64,000 bases of DNA, taken from positions 30,079 through 94,078 of the forward strand of contig NZ_CANDNZ010000021.1 in assembly GCF_947387555.1 (NCBI RefSeq). The letters run 5' to 3'. A program made the position numbers and the translations under genes. This DNA comes from Thalassomonas sp. RHCl1. Lineage in GTDB: Bacteria; Pseudomonadota; Gammaproteobacteria; Enterobacterales; Alteromonadaceae. The notes below the pieces were generated by a model. That model did not search any database. It saw nothing but the letters and a program-made list of their open reading frames with translations, and was not told the DNA's origin. This document shows positions 45,639 through 54,760 of the stretch, in pieces (the first letter of the stretch is position 1; the number at the start of each line of letters is the position of its first letter).

Positions 45639-46730
45639 TTAACGGAGGCTTTGCAACTGATCCCGGCTAAAATACTTCATACGATGGACCTGCCATGCAC
45701 CTGTGGCCTTTTTGCACATGCCGAAGCGAAAAGTCGGCAGCATACCGGGCCAGTGGTAGCGCAAATCGCTAAACCAGACGCAGGTTTTTTCCGAGCGGCT
45801 GTTGTATGCATAAAAGACCGGATATTTGGTGAAGTCCCTAAAAGCGGTGAATTTCTCGTTTTGCCAGACTGTTTCGGCATCGGCTTGCCAGTCAGGGTTA
45901 TCGGGTATAATAGGGTAACGGCGCCAGCTTATTTCCCGGGGAAATCGGTAACTGAGATAGTCTAAACCGGACCCTGATAACCTGCTGAGTTTATTACCAA
46001 TAATGTCATCGGCTAATTTCAGGTAAGCTTGCTTAAAACCCGGGCCATCCGCCTTAATGAGTTGCCAGTAAAACGGGGAAAAGGGTTGGGGCACTAATAT
46101 GCCGGCTTGTGAAGGTGCACTTATGCGGCTGTTTGTGGTGCTGTTCTCTGAAACGGGGAGGCGGTGATAGACAGTAGATTTAATGAGCAAAACCAGGCCG
46201 AGATAAACAAAAGGGATGAGACAAGCATATGCCCGGTAGCTTTTATCACGCCAGCGGATCAGCAAAATCAAGGCGGCTAAAATAGTCGCGGTGAAATAGA
46301 TATCGACGACAAAAAGCAGATCCCAACTGATTTTTATGTCCAGTAAAGGCGAGAACCAGCGGGTACCGTAGACGGTCAGGCTGTCACTGATAATATGAGA
46401 TAAAATGGCGCTCAGGCTTATCCAAAAGAGCAGTAACCTTTGTCCTGACCAGGTTTTATTTCGCTTAAAATATTGCTGCAAGACTAAGGTCAGCAGGTAG
46501 GCCCATAAGGGTGCTAAAAAAATGGAATGGCTATGGGCCCGGTGCCAGTAGGCAAGAAATGCCAGCGGATCTAAGGGAAATAACAGATAATCGATATCAG
46601 GAAAAATGGCGGCCAGGGCGCCGATCATCGCTTTTTGCTGCCAGGTGGGGGCTTGTTTCTCGTTGTGCACAGCAGAAGGTATCAGCTGGGCTGTGCCTGC
46701 GCCTATCAACATATGGGTTAAGGTATCCAT
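45639..46730 (-). CDS. YdjM-like membrane metal-dependent hydrolase
   Basis: The 363-residue protein opens MDTLTHMLIGAGTAQL. It has the conserved FPDIDYLLFP, WHRAHSHSIFLAP and LSHIISDSLT segments, in which His and Asp probably bind metal, as in the DUF457/YdjM family. Four to five hydrophobic helices lie in the first 210 residues. The C-terminal about 150 residues form a soluble domain (periplasmic or cytoplasmic). E. coli YdjM is an SOS-regulated inner-membrane protein; function here is unknown. It is 15 bp downstream of the TetR gene on the same strand, so probably co-transcribed. Confidence 0.78.
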   Translation of the reverse strand: MDTLTHMLIGAGTAQLIPSAVHNEKQAPTWQQKAMIGALAAIFPDIDYLLFPLDPLAFLAYWHRAHSHSIFLAPLWAYLLTLVLQQYFKRNKTWSGQRLLLFWISLSAILSHIISDSLTVYGTRWFSPLLDIKISWDLLFVVDIYFTATILAALILLIRWRDKSYRAYACLIPFVYLGLVLLIKSTVYHRLPVSENSTTNSRISAPSQAGILVPQPFSPFYWQLIKADGPGFKQAYLKLADDIIGNKLSRLSGSGLDYLSYRFPREISWRRYPIIPDNPDWQADAETVWQNEKFTAFRDFTKYPVFYAYNSRSEKTCVWFSDLRYHWPGMLPTFRFGMCKKATGAWQVHRMKYFSRDQLQSLR

Positions 46731-46747
46731 ATGAACTTATTTCTATT

Positions 46748-47350
46748 TTATTTCTGGCGGTTTGCCCGTCTGGACAGGCGGGTGATAAAGGATTCTGCCC
46801 GGGACACCTTGTTTATCAAGCGAGTCAGTAAGGCCCGTGTTGCCTGGTGCTTTTCACTGTTATCAAATAAGAAAAAGCAAAAACTGGCCAGATAGGCTTG
46901 GGTGACGGCAACTTCATCAATCACCCGGTTAACCCCGGTATAACTGCGCCCCGAAACATGCAGCAGCCATTGCACCGTCCGGCTGATGCGGGTGATGCCG
47001 TGGGCCTGCAAGTGGAAATGGCCGGGTTCTAATTTATAGGCAAGTATTTCCCGCACCAGTTTTTTATTGGGGGCCAGGCTTTCAAACCAGCACATGATGG
47101 CAGCAACCAAACCTTCATCCCCGGATACAAAATGCCCGGTAGAGCCTGCCGTTAACATGGCGTCGTCCGCCCGATTAAATAAGGCCTCGGCGATATCATC
47201 TTTGGAGCGAAAGTGGTTTTTTATCTGGGCAAGATCACAGTGCAAACTGGAGGCAAGTTCGAGCAGGCTGAAGTTTTCCCAGGAGCTAAATTGTGCCAGT
47301 TCGATGGCTTTATCGACGATTTCTTGCGGATCTGGGCACTGACTGAGCAT
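46748..47350 (-). CDS. TetR-family transcriptional regulator
   Basis: The 200-residue protein has an N-terminal TetR-type HTH region: EIVDKAIELAQFSSWENFSL, LLELASSLHCDLAQIKNHF, RSKDDIAEALF. The C-terminal half is helical (TRISRTVQWLLHV, VAVTQAYLASFCFFLF). It is a probable ligand-responsive repressor. It sits upstream of, and divergent from, the oxidase cluster beginning at 47887 and is co-directional with the YdjM-like gene. It may regulate either; the intergenic 47351-47886 region contains the element repeated at 52232. Confidence 0.78.
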   Translation of the reverse strand: MLSQCPDPQEIVDKAIELAQFSSWENFSLLELASSLHCDLAQIKNHFRSKDDIAEALFNRADDAMLTAGSTGHFVSGDEGLVAAIMCWFESLAPNKKLVREILAYKLEPGHFHLQAHGITRISRTVQWLLHVSGRSYTGVNRVIDEVAVTQAYLASFCFFLFDNSEKHQATRALLTRLINKVSRAESFITRLSRRANRQK

Positions 47351-47886
47351 AACAAATATCTCAAAGAAGCGGGTACCAGTATATGTTATAGCAAGCTGGC
47401 TTGATAATGCCTTATCTCACATAGATAAATAAAGTGTGCACTACCGGATAGCGGTTAGTTTTACAAGAAGGTGAAAAGTTCGGGGATTAATTTGCACAGC
47501 AATAATCATCAACTAAACTTTTCAAATCCAAGCAGTTATCTGAAACTAATTGGCGGTAAAACGTTTTGGAAAGGATTCTGGCGTTAACCCGGGGTTGTCC
47601 CGCTTAAGGCTTTAATAAGCAGGCAACCGCAGAAGAGCACGATAAGGATATCTGCAGTCACCTTCCTTTTATATTCTTCATACCAAGCGATAGCAGGGCA
47701 GACACCAAGATCCGGATGAACTAAGCATTGTACTTACACGTGGTACCCTTGCGGCGAGCACAAGGGGGAAAAGTATAGTGTGATGATTTAAAGCAGGTAA
47801 AAAGTGCCGGATGCATCAATGCTGCTTCGGTAGTTTTTATTAGGGAAATTAATAACTAGGCCATATTACGGCCCATAAGGATCCCC
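47351..47886. other. Upstream region of the LodA-type oxidase operon
   Basis: About 535 bp between the TetR gene and the first gene of the oxidase cluster. It holds copy A of the duplicated element at 47509-47587, the phrase GATAAGGATATC at 47641 that recurs in related form near 52369 and 56791, and a ribosome-binding site AAGGA just before 47887. No small gene was recognised. Confidence 0.5.
47509..47587 (+). promoter_or_regulatory. Duplicated upstream element, copy A
   Basis: This stretch of about 79 bp begins TCAACTAAACTTTT and ends GATTCTGGCGTTAA. It has two blocks nearly identical to copy B at 52232-52324, separated by a shorter spacer here. Each copy lies about 220-380 bp upstream of the first gene of one of the two cluster halves, so it is a likely shared promoter or regulator site. 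Confidence 0.65.
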
Positions 47887-48930
47887 ATGAGTTTATACCA
47901 TCATCTTGATATCTCCAATGCCGAAGAATTGCTTCAGCACGGCAATTTGGTTATTCCGAAGAAGGTCCATAAAGATCAGGACTGGACACTGGAGCAGCTG
48001 CAGGAGCATTTACAGTGGGCGGTGGATATCGAGCTTTATACCATACCTTTTTATATGGCAGCCATGTACTCCATTAAAGACCAAGGCTCTGAAGCCCGTC
48101 GCTTGTTGCGCTCTGTGGTCAACCAGGAAATGCTGCATATGCAGTGCGCTGCCAATATCGCCAATGCCTACGGCACTGAGCTGGTGATCCGCGCGCCGAG
48201 TTATGGCGGCAAGGTGCCGCATCTGGATTTTGCCCTGGATACGCCGAACCCGACAGAAATTTATACTCCCTACAGTACCGCTATTGGCCCTTTGGATGTC
48301 GAGCGTATCAATACCATGTGCATTATTGAATATCCCAACTGGCAGTCCTGTGCCCGGGAAAGTAACGGTAACACAGATGAATACGGCTCTATCGGGGAGT
48401 TTTATCAGGCGGTCAGCCAGGGGGCAAGAGTGCTGGCGGAATTTATTCAGGGCAATGTCCGTCAGGTGGGACATTTTAGCGCCCTTTATCCGGGGGTTGC
48501 TTCGATGACCATCACCCAAGACGGCAAAGCCGGTTTGGCCCAGGTTGAATCTTTGATCAATTTGATTGTCGACCAGGGAGAAGGGCTGGCGGAGAAAAAG
48601 CAATATGTAGCAACCAAATACCAAAACCGGATTGATGATTTGCAACCTAGCTGGGATCATTTCGAAAAATTCAGCTACCTCAGGGAGCAGGCCCTGCCGG
48701 AAACTTACCCCCTGAGTTTTGGCAATGACCGCAGCCGGGAAGTACAGCAGATCTTGCTCAAACATTTTGGCGAGTTTCTAGTGGCCATGAATACCGTGTT
48801 CCGCGGCGGAGAGGCGCCTGATTTTGCCGCCATCATGTACAAGGTTGGAGGCGCCATCGCCGCCTGTTGGGAAAACGGCGCCTTGCCGGTCTTTTCTAAA
48901 GTCAGCACTTCATCAGGAGCACAATCATGA
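47887..48930 (+). CDS. VioB-type ferritin-like protein
   Basis: The 347-residue cytoplasmic protein belongs to the ferritin-like family found as the N-terminal domain of VioB (iminophenyl-pyruvate dimer synthase). Metal-ligand-type segments are LQWAVDIELYTIPFYM (Glu about 50), RSVVNQEMLHMQCAAN (ExxH about 80-83) and a C-terminal helix with VGGAIAACWENGA. VioB couples imines in violacein synthesis; stand-alone members are uncharacterised. ATG 47887 has AAGGA upstream. Its stop overlaps the LodA-like start by 4 bp (ATGA), so translation is coupled. It may act on the imine or peroxide made by the oxidase; that is inference. Confidence 0.82.
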   Translation: MSLYHHLDISNAEELLQHGNLVIPKKVHKDQDWTLEQLQEHLQWAVDIELYTIPFYMAAMYSIKDQGSEARRLLRSVVNQEMLHMQCAANIANAYGTELVIRAPSYGGKVPHLDFALDTPNPTEIYTPYSTAIGPLDVERINTMCIIEYPNWQSCARESNGNTDEYGSIGEFYQAVSQGARVLAEFIQGNVRQVGHFSALYPGVASMTITQDGKAGLAQVESLINLIVDQGEGLAEKKQYVATKYQNRIDDLQPSWDHFEKFSYLREQALPETYPLSFGNDRSREVQQILLKHFGEFLVAMNTVFRGGEAPDFAAIMYKVGGAIAACWENGALPVFSKVSTSSGAQS

Positions 48931-51038
48931 GCCAGTTTACCTTTAAAATTCATCCCTCTATCGGTATCGCCCGTGTTGGCAACAGCCAGGAATATTTCTT
49001 AGCGCCTGAGTCCATTGCCGCCATGCCCCAGCCGGGAAAAGACGGTGATACCACCATGGGAGGACTGCCCATTCGCCCCGGCACAGAAGATACCATCATC
49101 AAAAGCAGTGAGCTTAGGGATAAAGACGGCGCCTTTAAACGCCAGGCGGCGCGTTTTCGTATTTTTGCCTATCCGGACTCGGGGATCGATACTTATCCGG
49201 CCAAGGGCGGGCAAGAAATCACCATAGGCTCTGTGATAGACGGGCGTGAAGTAGCAGATATCGTCTGGACCGTACACTTGGCGAATAAAAAGTCCAGCTG
49301 GTTTGCCAATGATGACGACCATGGCGTGGTCGCTTATGAAAACGGCAATACCCCGACATTGCGTAATTTGCGCGAAGGTTTAGATCCCTACAATACCAGC
49401 CGCTTGCGCAGGCTGGTGATCGATGCCGGTCCGCGTGCGCTGAGCGGGATAAATGCCCGCACCTGTTTTGACACTTGCTCTGAGCCAACTCGGGGAGAGG
49501 GGGCAGACATCCTCACGGTTGCCGATTATCCCAAGTCTTTCCCCGGAATGCATTTTGATCAGTTGGAGCAGCCCCAGGGGCCGATTGAGTCTTTGGGTGA
49601 AATGAATACCGATGACAAAGGACGGCTCATTGTCGCCGGCGGGCACGGTAAAAGCGCCGGTTGGCCGCTGGATGAAAAGGATGTTCCCGTGCCTATTAAT
49701 GGTCCGGTCAATAATGACCAATGGTTTGACGATACTTCCGACGGCCCTGTGTCCGCTACCCTGGTCTTTAAAGACGGCAGCACCGAGGAAACCTTCGGTG
49801 CCTGGCTGGTGGCCACCGATCCCAGTTATGCGCCGCAAACCCTGAATGTAGTGTCTCTCTACGATGAGGCTTATGATATTTTTCTGCGCAAACTGGCACT
49901 GGCGCCGGAAATTTACCGGGACGGACATTTTATTGGGGAATACCGCCCGGCCTTTGATGATCATATTAAACCTTTATTCCGCGCCACCGCGCAGCAGCTG
50001 TGGAATGCCTACCTGCCCAGCTTTGCCATTGAAGCCCATAAAGAGGTCGATGCCATCACGGCCGACGATAACCCGGATGAGACCATTATGGCGGGCTTGG
50101 CCTATGTGCGCCGACCCAATCCCGGCACCGAGGCAACCTGGAAAGGGCAATCGATTGATGTCGGTGCGCCGTTAATGCCGCTGGCGTTGGGGGATTCCAG
50201 CGCCGCCGGTGGTAAACCTTTTTTAACCCCGACCATGAGCCAATATCACTTTTTACATTGCTGGTCGAACAAGCGTTATGTCAAGCAAACCCCAACGCCT
50301 CTGGGGGCGGGTGAATACCTTGACCGTGCCAGTTTACAAAACTGTCTCGGCGGCCGCTTCAGCCCGGGTATAGACATGACCTGGATTATCCGTGAAACCA
50401 GTATGTATATTCAGGACTGGCAGCAGGGAGCCGGGCCGTTCCGTATCAAGCATAAACCCCTGGATTACCGCCATATCCAGAGCCAGGGACTGGGGCACAG
50501 GGAGCCGTTTTTAACTTTTGGCTGGATCCCCCGCCATGAAGCGGTGGAAAATTTAGGTCTGGAGCCGGGAGATGCCACTAAGTTTATGGCGCTGCCCTGG
50601 CATGCCGATTACAACTCCTGCGCCATTCATCAGACGTCGCCGAACAAACAAGACTCAGAGGCTTTGTTCTGGTCCTGGCCGGCCCAGCGTCCGGTGACGG
50701 TTTATCCTGCCGCTGATTATAACCATGAAGACAATGAACTGCCGGCGCAGCGCTATTCGGTGCGGGGCCCGGGGACTTATCCCGGGGTAAACAGTCCGGA
50801 TGATAAACATGATCTCGCCAATGCCGGACGTTTCTGGGATTATCGTCAGATGCTCAGCCAGTGGCAGGACATCGGCGTCGTGGTGCAGGGCACGGTGATT
50901 GATGACGGTAAAAACTATCCCGATGATGTCTATCTGGAAGTTCAGAGCAGGCTGGAAGACGGGCCGGAAGAACTGGCGGATCCTACCCCCTGGCCTTTGT
51001 TTGGCGGCAATGATACCGCCACCCGTAAAGACAAATGA
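48927..51038 (+). CDS. LodA/GoxA-like CTQ-dependent amino-acid or amine oxidase
   Basis: The 703-residue protein opens FTFKIHPSIGIARVGNSQEY, the LodA-family start. The predicted cysteine tryptophylquinone (CTQ) cofactor residues are Cys473 in LQNCLGGRFSPGIDMTW and Trp558 in MALPWHADYNSC, in the positions of LodA C516 and W581. Known members oxidise lysine (LodA, epsilon-amine) or glycine (GoxA), releasing H2O2 and giving antibacterial activity. Substrate cannot be assigned. It has no classical signal peptide. The next gene, which overlaps it by 4 bp, is a LodB-like flavoprotein needed for CTQ formation. The ferritin-like gene upstream is also overlapped, making a three-gene operon. Confidence 0.88.
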   Translation: MSQFTFKIHPSIGIARVGNSQEYFLAPESIAAMPQPGKDGDTTMGGLPIRPGTEDTIIKSSELRDKDGAFKRQAARFRIFAYPDSGIDTYPAKGGQEITIGSVIDGREVADIVWTVHLANKKSSWFANDDDHGVVAYENGNTPTLRNLREGLDPYNTSRLRRLVIDAGPRALSGINARTCFDTCSEPTRGEGADILTVADYPKSFPGMHFDQLEQPQGPIESLGEMNTDDKGRLIVAGGHGKSAGWPLDEKDVPVPINGPVNNDQWFDDTSDGPVSATLVFKDGSTEETFGAWLVATDPSYAPQTLNVVSLYDEAYDIFLRKLALAPEIYRDGHFIGEYRPAFDDHIKPLFRATAQQLWNAYLPSFAIEAHKEVDAITADDNPDETIMAGLAYVRRPNPGTEATWKGQSIDVGAPLMPLALGDSSAAGGKPFLTPTMSQYHFLHCWSNKRYVKQTPTPLGAGEYLDRASLQNCLGGRFSPGIDMTWIIRETSMYIQDWQQGAGPFRIKHKPLDYRHIQSQGLGHREPFLTFGWIPRHEAVENLGLEPGDATKFMALPWHADYNSCAIHQTSPNKQDSEALFWSWPAQRPVTVYPAADYNHEDNELPAQRYSVRGPGTYPGVNSPDDKHDLANAGRFWDYRQMLSQWQDIGVVVQGTVIDDGKNYPDDVYLEVQSRLEDGPEELADPTPWPLFGGNDTATRKDK

Positions 51039-52186
51039 GTAGCCATCTCTATGATGTGGTGATTGTTGGCGGCGGCCCGGCAGGTTGTGCCACCGCCATT
51101 GCCCTGCATCAGCTTGGCATCACCAGGGTTGCGGTGGTTGAAGGCAGTGATTATTCCCGGGTGCGTATCGGTGAAAGTATTCCCCCCGATACCCGGGGCT
51201 TGTTTTCCCGGCTGGGGGTGTGGCAGGCGTTTGCGGGGCAAAACCACCAGCGCTGTTTAGGCAGTTATTCCTGCTGGGGCAGCGATAACCTGGGTTTTAA
51301 TGACTTCCTGTTTAATCCCAGGGGGCATGGCTGGCATCTTGACCGTTTGTCTTTTGACCGTTTCCTGGCGGATGAAGTGATGTTACGCGGCATAGATTTT
51401 TTATCCGGGGCAAGGTTTCATCAGCTTAACCGTGACCGGCAGCACCATACTATTGCTTTGACTGGAGGAAAATCCGGCGAAAAACAGCAGCTGAATTGCC
51501 GTTTTGTGGTCGATGCCAGCGGTCGCTCGGCGAGTGTGGCAAGGTGTTTCGGCGCCCGGTTTAAAACCCAGGATACCCTGGTTTGTGTCGCCGGCTTTTT
51601 TCATCGCCGGGAACTGGAGACAGACCTGGCCTTGCAGCATATGACCTTGCTCGAAGCGGTAGAGCATGGCTGGTGGTACAGCGCGCACTTACCCGGAGAT
51701 CGCATCATCGCCGCCTTTGCCAGTGATGCTGATATTATTTTGCAGCAGCAGCTAAAACAGCCCGAAAACTGGCATCGGGCATTGGCACAAACTCGCCACC
51801 TGAGCAAAGCATTGTCTCTTGCTAAGCTGCCTTTAAGGCTGCATACCTGGACGGCACCCTCGGCGCTGTTAAATCCTCCGGCAGGTGAAGCCTGGCTGGC
51901 GGTGGGGGATGCGGCAAGCTGTTACGATCCCATTTCTTCCCAGGGGATTTATAAGGCGCTGCTCGGAGGGCTAAATGCAGCCCCCGCCATTGCCGGCTGG
52001 TTAAAAGGGGATAGCAGGCCGCTGGAACACTACCGGCAAAGCGTCGGCGAAGTATTTATTCATTACCTTGAGCAAAGGGCGTATTTTTATCAACTGGAGC
52101 AGCGCTGGCACCAGGAGGCTTTTTGGCAAAAACGCCGGATAGCTTGCGGCATATATCAAGATGAGGCTGCTACTGCAGTGACATGA
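51035..52186 (+). CDS. LodB-like FAD-dependent maturation protein
   Basis: The 383-residue flavoprotein has an N-terminal GGGPAGCATAIAL FAD-binding motif (about 11-23), RIGESIPPDTR, FVVDASGR (about 160) and VGDAASCYDPISSQGI (about 290), the pattern of tryptophan-halogenase-like/LodB oxidoreductases. LodB-type proteins act on the LodA precursor to help form the quinone cofactor. Its start overlaps the LodA stop by 4 bp (ATGA). The halogenase-type Lys and WxWxIP motif are not seen, so halogenation is unlikely. Confidence 0.85.
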   Translation: MSSHLYDVVIVGGGPAGCATAIALHQLGITRVAVVEGSDYSRVRIGESIPPDTRGLFSRLGVWQAFAGQNHQRCLGSYSCWGSDNLGFNDFLFNPRGHGWHLDRLSFDRFLADEVMLRGIDFLSGARFHQLNRDRQHHTIALTGGKSGEKQQLNCRFVVDASGRSASVARCFGARFKTQDTLVCVAGFFHRRELETDLALQHMTLLEAVEHGWWYSAHLPGDRIIAAFASDADIILQQQLKQPENWHRALAQTRHLSKALSLAKLPLRLHTWTAPSALLNPPAGEAWLAVGDAASCYDPISSQGIYKALLGGLNAAPAIAGWLKGDSRPLEHYRQSVGEVFIHYLEQRAYFYQLEQRWHQEAFWQKRRIACGIYQDEAATAVT

Positions 52187-52546
52187 GTGACGGCTAAATA
52201 AATCGGTGATAGGTTTGCATGGAAAAAATCCTCAACTAAACTTTTTAAATCCAAGTAGTTAGTTCAAAACTATTTTGACTTTTTAGTTTGGCAGTAAAGC
52301 GTTTTGAAAGGATTCTGACGTTAATTCAAGCGGTTATTTAGTTAAAGTAACTGATTCTTGAAACAAATGATAAGGACATCAGCACTTGCTGATCTTTAGC
52401 GGTACCTCCTGGCTTGATGCCGTATTTCCTGATTATTTGTCTGTCTGGCTCCTGTCCAACTGACTTTACCGTTCACTAACTCAATGAAGCGAAGATATTA
52501 CGCCGCAAGCTGGCTGTAAGGTCTCGATAAAACACGGGAGAGTATC
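52187..52546. other. Upstream region of the second cluster half
   Basis: About 360 bp after the LodB-like gene. Copy B of the duplicated element is at 52232-52324, and ATGATAAGGACATC near 52367 matches the phrase near 47638. It presumably holds a second promoter. No small gene was recognised. Confidence 0.5.
52232..52324 (+). promoter_or_regulatory. Duplicated upstream element, copy B
   Basis: This stretch of about 93 bp begins TCAACTAAACTTTT and ends GATTCTGACGTTAA. It is about 90% identical to copy A over its two blocks, with a longer AT-rich spacer (CTATTTTGACTTTTTAG). It precedes the CMD-DyP-ThDP gene group. Confidence 0.65.
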
Positions 52547-53188
52547 ATGACACGTATTCCATATCTGGATAATGAAATTGGCCTTAGCGGCGAGGCGCTG
52601 CAGGTTTCTGAGTATATTAAAGCGAGCCGGGGTAATGTGATCGGTGTATTTGCCTTATTGCTTAATAGCCCTAAGGTGGCGAAGCTGGTGGCAGATCTCG
52701 GTGCCTATCTGCGCTTTGATTCAATCTTGCCCCAGCGCTTAAAAGAACTCACCATCATCACCACCTTAAGCGAAAATGCCTGCCAGTTTGAGTGGTCTTT
52801 TCATCAGGAGTTTGCCCTGCAGGCAGATATCTCGGTGCACACCATGGAAGTGATCAAGTATAAAAAACCTTTGTATAAAAATGGCCAGCCCACCGAGGAC
52901 AATCACGGTCTGGCCTCCGGGGACGGCGACCTGATCACTTATGTTCGTGAACTGAGCAATAATAAGCGGGTGAGTGACAAGTGCTTTAATAAGCTCAGGC
53001 AAGCGTATAGCACAGAGCAGATCACGGAGATAACCGCCTTAATTGGTTATTACACTATGGTAGCCTGCCAGCTTAACGCCTATGAATTGCCGGCGGCGCC
53101 GGGTAAACCCAGCTTGCCGGAGCCTCAATTGCCCGAGATGCGGCAAATGATGGCAGAAGAAATGCAAAATAATATGACCGAGGCATAA
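52547..53188 (+). CDS. Carboxymuconolactone decarboxylase (CMD)-family protein, first copy
   Basis: The 213-residue protein has a CMD/AhpD-like helical fold: VADLGAYLRFDSILPQRLKE, ITTLSENACQFEWSFHQEFA and ITALIGYYTMVACQLNAYEL. The active-site helix has CQFEWSFH, giving an E-x3-H pair and one Cys, not the CxxC of AhpD peroxidases, so alkylhydroperoxidase activity is unlikely and a lyase or decarboxylase-like role is possible. Ribosome-binding site GGGAGAG is before ATG 52547. It is a distant paralogue of the 56805-57350 protein. Confidence 0.8.
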   Translation: MTRIPYLDNEIGLSGEALQVSEYIKASRGNVIGVFALLLNSPKVAKLVADLGAYLRFDSILPQRLKELTIITTLSENACQFEWSFHQEFALQADISVHTMEVIKYKKPLYKNGQPTEDNHGLASGDGDLITYVRELSNNKRVSDKCFNKLRQAYSTEQITEITALIGYYTMVACQLNAYELPAAPGKPSLPEPQLPEMRQMMAEEMQNNMTEA

Positions 53189-53296
53189 GCGAAGTATGCG
53201 TTAGGGCACGCATCAAGCGCGCCGTTAACTGGTCTGAACAAAAAATGGCACCGCCCGCAAGCCGGGCCAAGATATTAATTTTACAGGGAATGTATT

Positions 53297-54751
53297 ATGT
53301 CGGCGAATTTAAACCAAACCAATATTGAAATAGACGACCCGAATTTCCAGGACGTTTTTACCAATCTGCAGGGCAATATATTAAAAGGGCATGGCCGGGA
53401 TCACTCGCGCCATGTGTTTTTCCGTTTTATCGGCAACCAGGATGAAAATTGCCGCTGGGTTGAGAAGTTTGCCGCCAATATCACTTCGACCTTAGGGCAG
53501 GAGCAGCAAACCCGGCAATACAAAGCCGATGGTCGCCACCAGGTTTTTGTCAATTTGATGCTGAGTTGCTCCGGCTATCAGGCGCTGGGAATTAAGCAAA
53601 AATACTGGCCGCAGGATCTGGCCTTCCGCTCGGGTATGAAAGATTTACAGGTACGCTATGATACTGTGCCCAGGGGAGATCACCAGCCGAAAAGCAATCC
53701 GTTAAATGACGATGTCCAGCAGTGGGAGTCGGCTTTTCGCAGCGATATCGACGGTATGGTTTTACTTGCTTATGCCGGTGATTCTCAGTCTGAAACCGAG
53801 CAGTTATTGGCGGATAAAGTGGCTGAACTTAAAAATGAGTTGGCGGGTATTGCCGAAATTACCCTGGTTCAGGTCGGGCATGTGATGCGTAATGACAAAG
53901 CACAGGTTATTGAGCATTTCGGCTTTGTTGACGGGGTCAGTAATCCTAAATTCTTTTTTTCCGATCTCAATGAAGAATTTAAAAACGGCGGTTATAGCCG
54001 CAATGATGCCAGTGCTTCGCTAAATACCGTGCTGGTGAAAGATCCCGGCGGCGACAATAACAGTTACGGCACTTATGTCACTTACCGCAAATTACAGCAA
54101 AATATTAAAGGTTTTTGGAAAAAGCTGGATTTGCTGGCCAATACCTTATCTGAGCTCGGGCAGCAGAAAGTCGATGCCGAATATGCCGGTGCCTTATGTG
54201 TCGGTCGCTTTAAGGACGGCACCCCGATTTCGGAGCAGGGTAACGATGGCTGGAGCAACCTGTTTAACAACTTTAACTATGATGACGATGTCGACGGCCT
54301 GCGCTGTCCGTTTCACGCTCATACCCGAAAAACCAACCCCAGGGGAGATACCGTCCGGCAATTTAATTCTCCGCCGACCATAGAGCAAAGCCGCCGTATT
54401 GTGCGCCGGGGTATCAGTTTTGGCGACAAAAACCTGGCCCCGGACTCGGAATGGACAGAGGCGGGTTTACTCTTTATCAGTTTGCAGGCCAGCATAGTGG
54501 ATCAGTTTATTTTTATGCAGCATACCTGGTGCAACAATGAAGGCTTTATCCGGGAAAAAACCGGTATCGACCCTTTGGTGGGACAATTGGCAAACGGAGA
54601 TACGCCACAGCCGCAGTCCTGGCCGGGCAAATGGGGCAATGGCGCCAGTAAGGTGGACTTTGAATTTTCCGGCTTTGTCCGCAATCTCGGTGGTGAATAT
54701 CTCTTTATGCCCAGTATTCATTTTTTACGTCATTTATCTACCCTTGATTAA
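53297..54751 (+). CDS. DyP-type peroxidase
   Basis: The 484-residue haem peroxidase of the dye-decolourising family has FGFVDGVSNP (GxxDG; distal Asp about 216), CPFHAHTRKTNPRG (proximal His about 342) and VRRGISFG (distal Arg about 374). The length and insertions fit the larger class (C/D-like). It has no signal peptide, so it is probably cytoplasmic. It would use H2O2, which the LodA-like oxidase in the first operon would supply, to oxidise an aromatic or other organic substrate. It is 108 bp after the CMD gene and 9 bp before the ThDP enzyme. Confidence 0.88.
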   Translation: MSANLNQTNIEIDDPNFQDVFTNLQGNILKGHGRDHSRHVFFRFIGNQDENCRWVEKFAANITSTLGQEQQTRQYKADGRHQVFVNLMLSCSGYQALGIKQKYWPQDLAFRSGMKDLQVRYDTVPRGDHQPKSNPLNDDVQQWESAFRSDIDGMVLLAYAGDSQSETEQLLADKVAELKNELAGIAEITLVQVGHVMRNDKAQVIEHFGFVDGVSNPKFFFSDLNEEFKNGGYSRNDASASLNTVLVKDPGGDNNSYGTYVTYRKLQQNIKGFWKKLDLLANTLSELGQQKVDAEYAGALCVGRFKDGTPISEQGNDGWSNLFNNFNYDDDVDGLRCPFHAHTRKTNPRGDTVRQFNSPPTIEQSRRIVRRGISFGDKNLAPDSEWTEAGLLFISLQASIVDQFIFMQHTWCNNEGFIREKTGIDPLVGQLANGDTPQPQSWPGKWGNGASKVDFEFSGFVRNLGGEYLFMPSIHFLRHLSTLD

Positions 54752-54760
54752 GGAGTTATC

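Noticed and set aside
48010..48765. 251-aa minus-strand ORF
   Set aside because: Antisense shadow of the ferritin-like gene, which has a strong family match.
49380..49964. 194-aa minus-strand ORF
   Set aside because: Antisense shadow of the LodA-like gene.
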